Assembly (NCBI GenBank): GCA_040766135.1
Contig: JAXGRA010000014.1
Location: forward strand, 1-54,072
DNA: 54,072 nt
From: JAGVSV01 sp040766135
GTDB taxonomy: Bacteria > Bacillota > Clostridia > Christensenellales > Aristaeellaceae
Reading direction: 5' to 3'
Under the pieces are notes generated by a model, which was given only the letters and a program-made list of their open reading frames with translations, was not told where the DNA came from and did no database searches. Positions 17,054 through 25,764 of this stretch are shown one piece after another (the first letter of the stretch is position 1; every line of letters begins with the position of its first letter). The position numbers were made by a program, and so were the translations under genes.

Positions 17054-19500
17054 GGCAGGTTAAAAAATTCTCTGACATCCTGCGAAGTGTGGGCGTTGTG
17101 CTGTTGTTGTTGGGCCTGGTGCTGACCATCTACGCGACAGCAACGGGAGGCGCAGCATGGAAAACGTTCAGCACGGGGTTGAGCGCATCAGGTATGAAGC
17201 CCAACCTGGTTGAGCGTATACGCTTTAACGATGCATACTTTTCCGCCATGGCTGGCGCCCGGCGGGATATGGAGGAGTTAGCCTCCGTGCGCACGGCCAA
17301 TGCAATCGGCTGTTTTGAAGGGTTCAGCAAGCGTGCAGCCGCAGCCGAGCAAAAGTTGGACGCGCAAAATGCCCAGGAGTTGGAAACATACTTTGATACG
17401 GAGTTGGACATTGAGCCGTTGGTTGCCCGCTTTGAACAGCGGGACAGCCTCAAGGAATTAACTGAAATCCGCGAGACTTTCGAGTATCTGGACATGCTGG
17501 GCATGCCCGCACTCAAATCTGGCAAAGTGCTGCCCAAGTTAAAGCCCGCCAGCACGCGCCCCTGGTTTGAACAGCGGCATGCCCAATGGCTGGCTGAGCA
17601 TGGCGAAGAAGCAACGGGCAGCTTCCTGTCCTTTCTACATACCTTTGAACGCCTGATCCGTGATCAGGGCGATGTCAAGGATGCCCGTACCTTTGCCGAA
17701 GCAATAACCTTTGAAGAATATCAGAAGGAACTGGAAATCACCCTTGCCCAGGAGCGCGAGGTGGCGGCCAGTTTCTTAGACGTGTTCATGGATATGGTGG
17801 AGGCTAGGCAAGAGGGTACCCCACTTCAATTAAGTGCCTTCCTGCGCGACCAGTATGAGGGCATGGACGCACACTTTGCCGATGGCAAAACACCGCCGTA
17901 TGGCGTTTTCCTGGCCGCTGTGCGCGGGGCGTTTGATGACCCGGCCTATGACGGCAGCTACAGCGCGCTGGTCAACCGCATGCGCACATTGCAGCCTGTG
18001 CAGTCCGGCACGCAGTTTGACAGCTTTATGCGCGGCTTTGGCCGCGACCTTACTGCAGACAGCGACAGCCGCAAGGATGTGCCGATGTCGGTGCCCGTCT
18101 GGTGGCTGGCGGCCAAGACGCTGTGGTTCTGGATGGCTGGTGTTGCGCTGATTATTCTGTCCTATGTGTTGGCACGGGTGGCCACCACGGCCATCCTCAA
18201 ACGCCGGGAGTATAAGGGTGTGCAGGACGACCCGGACGTGCTGCTGCGCGTGCACAACCTGCGGCAGTATTTTAAGTCCGGCGATTATGTCAACAAAGCG
18301 GTGGATGGTGTTAGCTTTTATATCAAAAAGGGCGAGGTCTTTGGCCTGGTAGGCGAATCGGGCTGCGGAAAAACCACCACTGGCCGCACCATTATCAACC
18401 TATATGACCCCACCGATGGCGATGTATACTTCCAAGGCTTGCGCATCTCCTCCACCAAGAATGGTGCGCCGGTCATGCTGTACCAGATGCGCAAGGAGCT
18501 GGAGCAGAAAATCGCAGCCCTCAAGGCCCGTTACAGCGAGCAGAAAAAACAGCAGCCCGACAACGCCTCGGCGCTGGAGGAGGCGTGCAGCAAGGAAATT
18601 GCCGATCTGCGGCAGCAGCACGAACAGGACGTGGAGCGCGTGCATGCGCATGCGTTTGAATCCGAGGAAGAAAAGCGCAAATGCGTGATGCTCTACCGTG
18701 AGCAGCGCAAGGCTGAATTGACCCAAGCTTATGAGGCCGACAAGGCCAAGCTGACCGGCGAGGCGCTGGCCGAGCGCACGCGCCGCTACCAGATGGAGAT
18801 GGCTGTCGCTGCCCGCGACAACATCATGACCAAGATGCAGATGATCTTTCAGGATCCCATTGCGTCCATCAACCCGCGCATGACGGTGCGCGAGATCATC
18901 GCCGAAGGCCTGCACATCCGCGGCGTGAAGGACAAGGATCTAATTAACGAAAAAGTTTACGAAATGCTGGATCTTGTTGGCCTGGTGCCCGAGCACGCAG
19001 ACCGCTATCCGCATGAGTTTTCGGGCGGCCAGCGGCAGCGCATCGGCATTGCGCGCGCCATCGTGCTGGAGCCTGATTTAATCATTGCTGACGAACCCAT
19101 TTCCGCCCTGGACGTATCCATCCAGGCGCAGATTATCAACCTGCTCAACGACCTGCGCAAGCGTATGGGGCTGACCATCATGTTCATTGCGCACAACCTG
19201 TCCGTAGTGAAGTACTTCTCCGACCGCATCGCGGTGATGTACTTTGGGCACATTGTGGAAATGGCCCCCTCGGAGGAATTGTTCCGCCACCCGCTGCACC
19301 CGTACACCAAATCCTTGCTGTCGGCCATCCCGTACCCTGACCCGCACTACGAAAAACAGCGCAAGCGCATTGAGTATGAGCCTGTGCTGGCACACGATTA
19401 CAGCGTGGACAAGCCCGAGATGCATGAAATTACCCCTGGTCACTTTGTGCGTGCCAACCAGGCAGAGCTGGCCAAATACCGCAAGGAATTGGGCCTGTGA
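17050..19500 (+). CDS. OppF-type ATPase fused to a two-TM extracytoplasmic module
   Basis: An 816-residue fusion. Residues 10-31 are a membrane helix, 32-350 a mainly helical hydrophilic domain, 352-378 a second membrane helix, and 395-816 an OppF-type ATPase. Topology puts the 320-residue domain outside and the ATPase inside. The ATPase has Walker A GESGCGKTT (435-443), the Q-loop FQDPIASINPR (600-610), signature FSGGQRQR (657-664), Walker B LIIADEP (677-683) and H-loop AHN (714-716). A Lys/Glu/Gln-rich coiled-coil insert of about 130 residues (467-595) sits between the Walker A subdomain and the Q-loop. GTG start, overlapping the OppD stop (GTGA). The outer domain is not recognised. A membrane-anchored ATPase carrying its own outer domain is atypical for Opp systems. 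Confidence 0.88.
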   Translation: MRQVKKFSDILRSVGVVLLLLGLVLTIYATATGGAAWKTFSTGLSASGMKPNLVERIRFNDAYFSAMAGARRDMEELASVRTANAIGCFEGFSKRAAAAEQKLDAQNAQELETYFDTELDIEPLVARFEQRDSLKELTEIRETFEYLDMLGMPALKSGKVLPKLKPASTRPWFEQRHAQWLAEHGEEATGSFLSFLHTFERLIRDQGDVKDARTFAEAITFEEYQKELEITLAQEREVAASFLDVFMDMVEARQEGTPLQLSAFLRDQYEGMDAHFADGKTPPYGVFLAAVRGAFDDPAYDGSYSALVNRMRTLQPVQSGTQFDSFMRGFGRDLTADSDSRKDVPMSVPVWWLAAKTLWFWMAGVALIILSYVLARVATTAILKRREYKGVQDDPDVLLRVHNLRQYFKSGDYVNKAVDGVSFYIKKGEVFGLVGESGCGKTTTGRTIINLYDPTDGDVYFQGLRISSTKNGAPVMLYQMRKELEQKIAALKARYSEQKKQQPDNASALEEACSKEIADLRQQHEQDVERVHAHAFESEEEKRKCVMLYREQRKAELTQAYEADKAKLTGEALAERTRRYQMEMAVAARDNIMTKMQMIFQDPIASINPRMTVREIIAEGLHIRGVKDKDLINEKVYEMLDLVGLVPEHADRYPHEFSGGQRQRIGIARAIVLEPDLIIADEPISALDVSIQAQIINLLNDLRKRMGLTIMFIAHNLSVVKYFSDRIAVMYFGHIVEMAPSEELFRHPLHPYTKSLLSAIPYPDPHYEKQRKRIEYEPVLAHDYSVDKPEMHEITPGHFVRANQAELAKYRKELGL

Positions 19501-19904
19501 CCAACAAAGGCCGCCGCAGGCAGTACCTCATCCCGCTGCTGGTGGGGGTGGGTTTTGCGGCGGTCTTTTTATGGTCGCGCGGCACGCTGGGCAAAACCGA
19601 CGCGCAGGAGCTGCTGCGTGATGTCAGCGATGCCTTCTTTATACCCGGCGTGCTGCTGGTATGTGTGGGTGGGTTGCTGTTTGTGGCGGGCAATGGCATC
19701 TTTGATATGCTCAACTTCGGCGTGATGAAGGTGCTGTCGCTGGTGCGCAGCGATAAGTACCGCGCCAAACAGCCGCGTACATACTATGATTATGTGTCGG
19801 CCAGAAATGCCAACCGTCGCGGTGGATATTCGGGGCTATTGTGGGTGGGGCTGATCTTTTTGTTGCTGGCAGCGGTGTTTGTTGCCCTGTACATGACGGT
19901 ATAA
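19497..19904 (+). CDS. DUF3899 membrane protein
   Basis: A 135-residue protein with three hydrophobic segments (about 10-25, 45-70 and 112-133). The SDAFFIPGVLLVCVGGL region and the YYDYVSARNANRR cytosolic stretch are typical of DUF3899. The function is unknown. The GTG start overlaps the OppF stop by four bases (GTGA), placing it firmly as the last gene of the peptide transporter operon; it may be a small accessory subunit. A strong terminator follows 20 bases after its stop. Confidence 0.75.
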   Translation: MTNKGRRRQYLIPLLVGVGFAAVFLWSRGTLGKTDAQELLRDVSDAFFIPGVLLVCVGGLLFVAGNGIFDMLNFGVMKVLSLVRSDKYRAKQPRTYYDYVSARNANRRGGYSGLLWVGLIFLLLAAVFVALYMTV

Positions 19905-19923
19905 TCTATCCCGTGCTTTTCCT

Positions 19924-19953
19924 GCGCCCGGTGCTGTTGCCCCGGGCGCTTTT
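19924..19953 (+). terminator. Rho-independent terminator of the peptide transporter operon
   Basis: GCGCCCGG (19924-19931) pairs perfectly with CCGGGCGC (19942-19949) across a 10-base loop, followed by TTTT. Confidence 0.75.
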
Positions 19954-19964
19954 GTACCGTACAA
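19952..19964 (+). promoter_or_regulatory. Perfect inverted repeat TTGTAC-C-GTACAA before uvrB
   Basis: A 13-base perfect inverted repeat lies 31 bases before the uvrB start, between the upstream terminator and the gene. uvrB is commonly LexA-controlled, but this does not match the Gram-positive GAAC-N4-GTTC box, so it is only a candidate operator. Confidence 0.3.
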
Positions 19965-19995
19965 TGATTTTATAGCATGAAGGAAAGGAAAGACC

Positions 19996-22008
19996 ATGGA
20001 CAACCGCTTCAAGCTGGTAGCACCCTATACGCCCAAGGGCGATCAGCCGCAGGCCATCCAAATGCTGGCGGATGGCTTTTTGTCCGGCATGCCCGCGCAG
20101 ACGCTGCTGGGCGTGACGGGCTCGGGCAAAACGTTTACCATGGCTTCGGTCATCGAGCGCGTGCAGCGCCCCACGCTGGTCATTGCGCACAACAAAACGC
20201 TGGCCGCGCAGCTATGCGCGGAGTTCCGCGCGTTTTTCCCGGACAGCGCGGTGGAATACTTTGTCAGCTACTATGATTATTATCAGCCCGAGGCATACAT
20301 CGCCTCCAGCGATACCTATATCGAAAAGGAAACCTCGGTCAACGATGAAATTGACCGCCTGCGCCACAGCGCCACCGCCGCGCTGCGCGAGCGGCGGGAT
20401 GTAATTATCGTGGCGTCCGTCAGCTGCATCTACTCCATGGGCGACCCCACCGAGTACGAGGGGCAGATGGTGTCGCTGCGCCCGGGTATGCGCATGTCGC
20501 CGGAGCAATTGGCCGACGATTTGGTAGCCATCCAGTATGACCGCAACGACATTGCCCTTGGGCGCGGCATGTTCCGCATCCGCGGCGATGTGGTGGAGAT
20601 TATCCCCGTGGGCTCGCGCGAGGACGGCATCCGCGTGGAGTTCTTTGGCGATGAAATTGAGCGCGTCAGCGAGTTTCAGGTAACCACCGGCCGCGCCATC
20701 CGGCAGGTGATGCACACGGCGGTGTTTCCGGCCTCGCACTACATTACCTCCGAGGAAGGCCGCGAGGAGCGCATTCGGCACATTCAGCGCGATTTGGAGC
20801 AGCAGGTGGCTTTTTTTGAAAATGAAAACCGGCTGATTGAGGCGCAGCGCATCGCACAGCGCACGCACTATGATATTGAAATGATGCGGGAGATAGGCTA
20901 TTGTTCGGGCATTGAAAATTACAGCCGCTACTTTGACGGCCGTCAGCCCGGCGACCCGCCGTATTCGCTGCTGGATTATTTCCCCAAGGATTTTATCTGC
21001 TTTATTGATGAAAGCCATGTCACCATCCCGCAGATACGCGGCATGTATGCAGGCGACCGCGCGCGCAAGATTCAGCTGGTGGATTATGGCTTCCGCCTGC
21101 CCAGCGCGTTTGACAACCGCCCGCTTACGTTTGATGAGTTTGAGCAGCGCATTGGGCAGGTGTGCTTTGTATCGGCCACGCCGGGGGAATACGAGGCCAA
21201 GCACGCCCGGCAGACGGTGGAACAGCTCATCCGCCCCACCGGGCTTCTGGATCCCAAAATCATCGTGCGCCCGGCCACCGGGCAGGTGGACGACCTGCTG
21301 GGCGAGATCCACGAGGTAGTGGAGCAGGGGCACCGTGTGCTGGTCACCACGCTGACCAAAAACATGGCGGAGCGCCTGTCCGAGTTTTTGCGGGAGGACG
21401 GCGTGCGCGTGCGCTATTTGCACAGCGATATTAAAACCATGGAGCGCATGGAACTGCTGCGCGATTTGCGCTTGGGCGAATATGACGTTCTGGTGGGGAT
21501 TAATCTCTTAAGAGAGGGGTTGGACTTGCCGGAAGTGGCGCTCGTGGCCATTTTGGACGCAGATAAAGAGGGTTTCTTGCGGTCGGAGACCAGTTTGATC
21601 CAAACGGTGGGGCGCGCCGCCCGCAACACCGAGGGGCGGGTGATTATGTATGCCGACCAGCCCACCGACAGCATGATGCGCGCTATTGGCGAAACCGCGC
21701 GCCGCCGCGACATCCAGAAGGCCTACAATGATGCGCACGGCATCACGCCCGAAACCATCCGCAATGCCATCCGTGATTTGATTGAAATCACCGCGCAGGA
21801 GGAAAGCCGCGGCGAGCAGCGCATGACCGAGGAGGAGCGCGCGGCGTTTATTTCTTCTTTGGAAGATCAGATGCTGACTGCAGCCGGCAACCTTGATTTT
21901 GAGCGTGCCGCCAAGCTGCGTGACGAGCTGTTCAAGCTGAAAGGCGAAAAGCCCATCGAAAAAGCGCAGCCGCAGCCCGTGCGCCGCCGCCGTGCGCGCC
22001 GCAAGTAA
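19996..22008 (+). CDS. uvrB: UvrB, excinuclease ABC subunit B
   Basis: A 670-residue protein, the normal UvrB length. It has Walker A GVTGSGKT near residue 36, the damage-probing beta-hairpin region YYDYYQPEAY near 93, helicase motif DESH near 337, and motifs V/VI with GINLLREGLDLPEV and QTVGRAARN near 505-545. The C-terminal UVR domain spans about 625-660 (LDFERAAKLRDEL). UvrB verifies DNA lesions with UvrA and recruits UvrC in nucleotide excision repair. GAAGGAAAGG lies just before the ATG. uvrA and uvrC are not in this window. The flavodoxin-like gene follows after 23 bases. Confidence 0.97.
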   Translation: MDNRFKLVAPYTPKGDQPQAIQMLADGFLSGMPAQTLLGVTGSGKTFTMASVIERVQRPTLVIAHNKTLAAQLCAEFRAFFPDSAVEYFVSYYDYYQPEAYIASSDTYIEKETSVNDEIDRLRHSATAALRERRDVIIVASVSCIYSMGDPTEYEGQMVSLRPGMRMSPEQLADDLVAIQYDRNDIALGRGMFRIRGDVVEIIPVGSREDGIRVEFFGDEIERVSEFQVTTGRAIRQVMHTAVFPASHYITSEEGREERIRHIQRDLEQQVAFFENENRLIEAQRIAQRTHYDIEMMREIGYCSGIENYSRYFDGRQPGDPPYSLLDYFPKDFICFIDESHVTIPQIRGMYAGDRARKIQLVDYGFRLPSAFDNRPLTFDEFEQRIGQVCFVSATPGEYEAKHARQTVEQLIRPTGLLDPKIIVRPATGQVDDLLGEIHEVVEQGHRVLVTTLTKNMAERLSEFLREDGVRVRYLHSDIKTMERMELLRDLRLGEYDVLVGINLLREGLDLPEVALVAILDADKEGFLRSETSLIQTVGRAARNTEGRVIMYADQPTDSMMRAIGETARRRDIQKAYNDAHGITPETIRNAIRDLIEITAQEESRGEQRMTEEERAAFISSLEDQMLTAAGNLDFERAAKLRDELFKLKGEKPIEKAQPQPVRRRRARRK

Positions 22009-22031
22009 GCAAACAACAGGAGGGGAAAGGC

Positions 22032-22646
22032 ATGAAAGTTGTACTGTTAAACGGCAGCCCGCACCGGGAAGGGTGCACCTATACTGCGCTGAATGAAGTG
22101 CGCACCACGCTGGAAAGCGAGGGCATTGCAACGGATATGCTGTGGGTAGGCAATGGGCCGGTGGCTGGATGCACGGCTTGCGGCTATTGCGACCGGCACG
22201 ATCGCTGCGTGGTGGATGATCAGGTAAACACCCTGTTGGATATGCCCTTTGATGCCCTGGTGGTGGGTTCGCCGGTATATTATGGGGCTGCGTCCGGGCA
22301 AGTGACATGCTTCCTCAACCGCCTGTTCTTTGCCGGCAGCGCGCGGATGGCCGGGCGCTTTGGCGCGGCGGTGGTGTCCTGCCGCCGGGGCGGGGCCACC
22401 GCAACCTTTGACCAGTTGAATAAATACTTTACCATTGCCAACATGCCCGTGGTGCCCAGCCAGTATTGGAACCAGGTGCACGGCAACACGCCGGAGCAGG
22501 TAAAGCAGGATTTGGAAGGCCTGCAAACCATGCGCACGCTGGCCCGCAACCTGGCTTGGCTGCTGCGCCTGAAACAGGCCGGCCAGGACGCAGGCGTTGT
22601 GCTGCCCGCGCGCGAGCCGCGTGTGAGCACCAACTTCATCCGATAA
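22032..22646 (+). CDS. Flavodoxin-like NAD(P)H-dependent FMN reductase (iron-sulfur flavoprotein type)
   Basis: A 204-residue protein with a flavodoxin fold. The N-terminal FMN phosphate-binding loop is LLNGSPHREGCTYTAL (4-20). A cluster CTACGYCDRHDRC (about 55-67) resembles the Cys-rich loop of iron-sulfur flavoproteins and WrbA-like reductases. VVGSPVYYGAASGQVTCFLNR follows, and the C-terminus is basic. It likely reduces small molecules or acts as an electron carrier; the substrate is unknown. AGGAGG is 10 bases upstream. It is probably cotranscribed with uvrB, since no terminator separates them. Confidence 0.85.
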   Translation: MKVVLLNGSPHREGCTYTALNEVRTTLESEGIATDMLWVGNGPVAGCTACGYCDRHDRCVVDDQVNTLLDMPFDALVVGSPVYYGAASGQVTCFLNRLFFAGSARMAGRFGAAVVSCRRGGATATFDQLNKYFTIANMPVVPSQYWNQVHGNTPEQVKQDLEGLQTMRTLARNLAWLLRLKQAGQDAGVVLPAREPRVSTNFIR

Positions 22647-22660
22647 TAACGTTTATACCA

Positions 22661-22689
22661 TTGTCGAATGATGCACAAAATGGTAGACT
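22661..22689 (+). promoter_or_regulatory. Predicted promoter of the nagA-ROK-mutarotase operon
   Basis: TTGTCG (22661-22666) and TAGACT (22684-22689) are 17 bases apart, with the nagA ATG 40 bases downstream. The same TTGTCG -35 variant occurs in two other sugar-gene promoters of this window. Confidence 0.5.
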
Positions 22690-22729
22690 ATACAAAGACA
22701 ACTACATCACCAAGGAAGCGAGGCTCAGG

Positions 22730-23875
22730 ATGAAAGCAATTGTTAACGGCACGATTTTGACCCCCCAGGGCGAGGTGAAAGGCACGCTCCTGTTTGATGA
22801 GCGCATTCAGGCCATCACCACGGACCCTGACGTACAGGCAGATGAAGTCATTGACGCCAAGGGCATGTATGTGGCCCCCGGCCTGGTTGACCTGCATATC
22901 CACGGCTATCTGGGCGAGGATGCGTCCGATGGCTCCGAGGAAGGCATTCGCATCATGGCCAAAGGCCTGCTCAAGAACGGCGTCACCTCTTTTTTGCCCA
23001 CCACCATGACGGTGTCCTGGCCGGAGATTGAGGCTGCGCTGGACAATATCCGCAAGCTCAAGCCCGAAAGCCAGCAGGCTTCCTTTGACGGCAGCGAAAT
23101 CTTAGGCTGTCATGCCGAGGGCCCGTTCATCAATCCGGAGCGCAAGGGTGCGCAGGCTGCGGATAACATCCTGGCCCCAGATGCGGACAAGGTTATCCCG
23201 CACAAGGACATTATCAAGCTTTTGACCATGGCACCCGAAATGCCCGGCGGCATGGAGTTCATCAAAAAAGTGACGGCAGAAACGGACATCGTGATCTCCA
23301 TCGGCCACACCAGCGCCACCTATGAGCAGGCCATGGCGGCCATCGAAGCTGGGGCCAGCCACATCACGCACACGTTCAATGCCATGACGCCGCTGACGCA
23401 CCGTGCGCCCGGCGTGGTGGGCGCAGCGCTGATGAGCGATGCCACCTGCGAGCTGATTGCCGATAATTTCCACATCCACCCCGCGCTGTTCAACCTGCTG
23501 CATCGCATGAAGGGCGATAAGTTGGTGCTGATTACCGACTGTACGCGCGCAGGCGGCCTGGAGGATGGCGAGTATACGCTGGGCGGCCAGCCCATCTTCG
23601 TCAAGGGCATTGAGTGCCGTTTGGCGGATGGCACCATTGCGGGCAGCGTGCTGAAGCTGAACAACGCCGTCAAAAACTATCGTGACGGTACAGGCATCCC
23701 GCTGTATGAGGCGGTCAACGCCGCTACGCTCAACGCCGCGCGCGACATTGGTGTAGACGACATTAAAGGCTCGCTGGAGCAGGGCAAAGATGCCGATATT
23801 ATATTGATGGATAAGGACTGTCAGGTGCACGCTACCATTGTGCGCGGCACGGTCAAATATAAAAAGGAGGCATAA
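22730..23875 (+). CDS. nagA: N-acetylglucosamine-6-phosphate deacetylase (first copy)
   Basis: A 381-residue amidohydrolase with the NagA pattern: metal motif DLHIHG near residue 59, catalytic-site CHAEGPFINPERKGAQ near 126, GHTSATYEQA near 190, THTFNAMTPLTHR near 210, and the catalytic Asp in ITDCTRAGG near 268. It converts GlcNAc-6-phosphate to GlcN-6-phosphate plus acetate in the cytosol. ATG 22730 is preceded by CAGGA and is the only start matching the family. The next two genes, a ROK-like kinase and a FucU-like mutarotase, follow closely. A second, more divergent NagA lies at 43242-44435, so this copy may serve another acetylated sugar phosphate. Confidence 0.9.
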   Translation: MKAIVNGTILTPQGEVKGTLLFDERIQAITTDPDVQADEVIDAKGMYVAPGLVDLHIHGYLGEDASDGSEEGIRIMAKGLLKNGVTSFLPTTMTVSWPEIEAALDNIRKLKPESQQASFDGSEILGCHAEGPFINPERKGAQAADNILAPDADKVIPHKDIIKLLTMAPEMPGGMEFIKKVTAETDIVISIGHTSATYEQAMAAIEAGASHITHTFNAMTPLTHRAPGVVGAALMSDATCELIADNFHIHPALFNLLHRMKGDKLVLITDCTRAGGLEDGEYTLGGQPIFVKGIECRLADGTIAGSVLKLNNAVKNYRDGTGIPLYEAVNAATLNAARDIGVDDIKGSLEQGKDADIILMDKDCQVHATIVRGTVKYKKEA

Positions 23876-23880
23876 AAAAT

Positions 23881-25266
23881 ATGCATGGTTTGATTCGCCC
23901 GGCGCTGGATCCCAACTTCCAGCCCATGGCAGTGGTGTACAGGGAGTATTTGAAGGACGTTGAGAAAAGCGGCCAGGCCGCACGGCTGGTGGTGGCCATT
24001 GAGCGCAGCGCCGGCCAGATCTCGGTATGGGAGACCAAGGTATTTAAGGACGGCCACGAGGACAAGCGCACCATCGCAGTGATGGACCGCGTGGTCAAAA
24101 CGCTGCTGTGGGCGCGCGGCGGCTTCCGCATCAAAATCAGCGGGCACAAGGGGCTGTATCAGCACCTCAAGGCCGCGTATGCGCCCGATGGCGCGCGCGC
24201 CTTTGACGAAGATTTTATGGCCAATGTATACGAGAAGCCCTTTGAGGTACTATACGCAGAAAACCCCGATGACATCGCCACCGCGGTGGAAAAATCCGCT
24301 TCTGTGGGCCGTCACTTGGATGGCTGCCGCATTGGCTTTGACGCAGGCGGCAGTGACCGCAAGGTAAGTGCCGTGATCGACGGTGAGGCCGTGTACAGCG
24401 AGGAAGTGGTATGGCATCCTAAAATTACGGCTGACCCCAAATATCACTACGAGGGCATTTTAAGCGCCATGAAAACCGCGGCCAGCCATATGCCGCGCGT
24501 GGACGCCATTGGTGTGAGCAGCGCCGGTGTATACATCGACAACCGCATCATGGTGGCTTCGCTGTTCCTCAGTGTCAACAAAGAGGACTTTGCCAAGCAC
24601 GTGAAGACCATGTACATTGATATCGCCAAGGAAATCGGCGATGTGCCGCTGGAAGTGGCCAACGATGGCGATGTCACCGCATTGGCTGGTGCCATGAGCT
24701 TGGAGGAAGGCAACCTGCTGGGCATCGCGATGGGCACCAGCGAAGCCGGCGGCTACGTGGATGAGCACATGAACATCACCGGCTGGCTGAACGAACTGGC
24801 CTTTGCGCCGGTGGACTTTAACCCCGAGGCCATGGTGGACGAATGGTCGGGCGATTACGGCTGCGGCGTCAAGTATTTCTCGCAGGACGGCGTTATCAAG
24901 CTGGCGCCCGCTGCGGGCATTGCGCTGGACGAAAAAGCTTCCCCCGCTGAGAAGCTGAAGGTCGTGCAGGGCGAGCTGGAAAAGGGCAACCGCAACGCCG
25001 AAAAGATCTTTGAAAGCATCGGTACCTACTTTGGCTATAGCGTGGCGTACTATTCGCTGTTCTACGACATCAACCACGTGCTGGTGATGGGCCGCGTGAC
25101 GTCCGGCAAGGGCGGCTCGCTGTTGATCAAGTGCGCGCAGGAAGTGCTGGACAAGGACTTCCCCGAGCTGGCCAAGAAAATCACCCTGCATCTGCCGGAT
25201 GAGAAGAGCCGCCGCGTGGGCCAGTCCATCGCCGCTGCCAGCCTTCCCGAAATCCCCAAGAAGTAG
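23881..25266 (+). CDS. ROK/ASKHA-fold sugar kinase-like protein
   Basis: A 461-residue protein. Residues 140-460 look like an ASKHA kinase: FDAGGSDRKVSAVIDG (about 148-163) as phosphate-1 loop, IGVSSAGVYIDNR in the middle, and LLGIAMGTSEAGGYVD (about 278-293) as phosphate-2 region, with ANDGDV just before it. The first 140 residues are extra for a ROK protein and not recognised. It most likely phosphorylates a free amino- or deoxy-sugar, or acts as a sugar-sensing regulator, but there is no DNA-binding domain. It starts 5 bases after nagA with GGAGG about 12 bases upstream, and the mutarotase follows after 9 bases, so all three act together. Confidence 0.7.
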   Translation: MHGLIRPALDPNFQPMAVVYREYLKDVEKSGQAARLVVAIERSAGQISVWETKVFKDGHEDKRTIAVMDRVVKTLLWARGGFRIKISGHKGLYQHLKAAYAPDGARAFDEDFMANVYEKPFEVLYAENPDDIATAVEKSASVGRHLDGCRIGFDAGGSDRKVSAVIDGEAVYSEEVVWHPKITADPKYHYEGILSAMKTAASHMPRVDAIGVSSAGVYIDNRIMVASLFLSVNKEDFAKHVKTMYIDIAKEIGDVPLEVANDGDVTALAGAMSLEEGNLLGIAMGTSEAGGYVDEHMNITGWLNELAFAPVDFNPEAMVDEWSGDYGCGVKYFSQDGVIKLAPAAGIALDEKASPAEKLKVVQGELEKGNRNAEKIFESIGTYFGYSVAYYSLFYDINHVLVMGRVTSGKGGSLLIKCAQEVLDKDFPELAKKITLHLPDEKSRRVGQSIAAASLPEIPKK

Positions 25267-25275
25267 GAGGACACC

Positions 25276-25707
25276 ATGCTCAAAGGCATTCCTGCCATCC
25301 TGCCGCCGGAGCTGCTGATGGTGCTGGCCGAAATGGGCCACGGCGATGAGCTGACCATCGGAGATGGCAACTTCCCCGGCAACACGTTTGGCCGCCGCGT
25401 CATCCGCATGGACGGCCATGGCGTGCCCGAAATCTTGGACGCTATCTTGACGCTGATGCCGCTGGACACATATGTGGACAAGCCCGTGATGCTGATGCAG
25501 GTGGTGCCCGGCGATCCGGTCAAAACCCCGATCTGGGACACCTACAAAGAAATCGTTGCCAAGCATGACCCGCGCGGCGCCGACGCTGTGGACAACATCG
25601 AGCGTTTTGCCTTCTACGACCGTGTCAAGGAACAAAGCACCGTGGTCATCATGTCCGGCGAAAAGGCCGTGTACGCGAATGTGATCCTGAAAAAAGGCGT
25701 GATTTAA
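25276..25707 (+). CDS. RbsD/FucU-family sugar mutarotase
   Basis: A 143-residue protein closest to L-fucose mutarotase FucU. It has MLKGIPAILPPELLMVLAEMGHGDEL at the start, where the catalytic His region lies, then DGNFPGN and MDGHGVPEILDAILTLMPLDTYVD. The C-terminal half holds FYDRVKEQS and ends KKGVI. These enzymes interconvert sugar anomers to speed uptake and kinase steps. AGGAGG is 6 bases upstream. No fucose isomerase, kinase or aldolase is present, so the true substrate may be another sugar handled by the neighbouring kinase. Confidence 0.85.
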   Translation: MLKGIPAILPPELLMVLAEMGHGDELTIGDGNFPGNTFGRRVIRMDGHGVPEILDAILTLMPLDTYVDKPVMLMQVVPGDPVKTPIWDTYKEIVAKHDPRGADAVDNIERFAFYDRVKEQSTVVIMSGEKAVYANVILKKGVI

Positions 25708-25720
25708 GGTTTATTGGCCC

Positions 25721-25751
25721 AAAGGCACCCTGCAATGCGCAGGGTGCCTTT
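25721..25751 (+). terminator. Strong bidirectional terminator between convergent units
   Basis: A 13-bp perfect stem (AAAGGCACCCTGC, 25721-25733, with 25739-25751) and a 5-base loop lie between the mutarotase stop and the XRE gene stop. A-rich and T-rich ends on the arms allow it to serve both strands. Confidence 0.8.
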
Positions 25752-25764
25752 GTGGTTGCCGGTT

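Noticed and set aside
25276..25707. Ribose pyranase RbsD
   Set aside because: The motif set and lack of any ribose transporter fit FucU better, though the substrate stays open.
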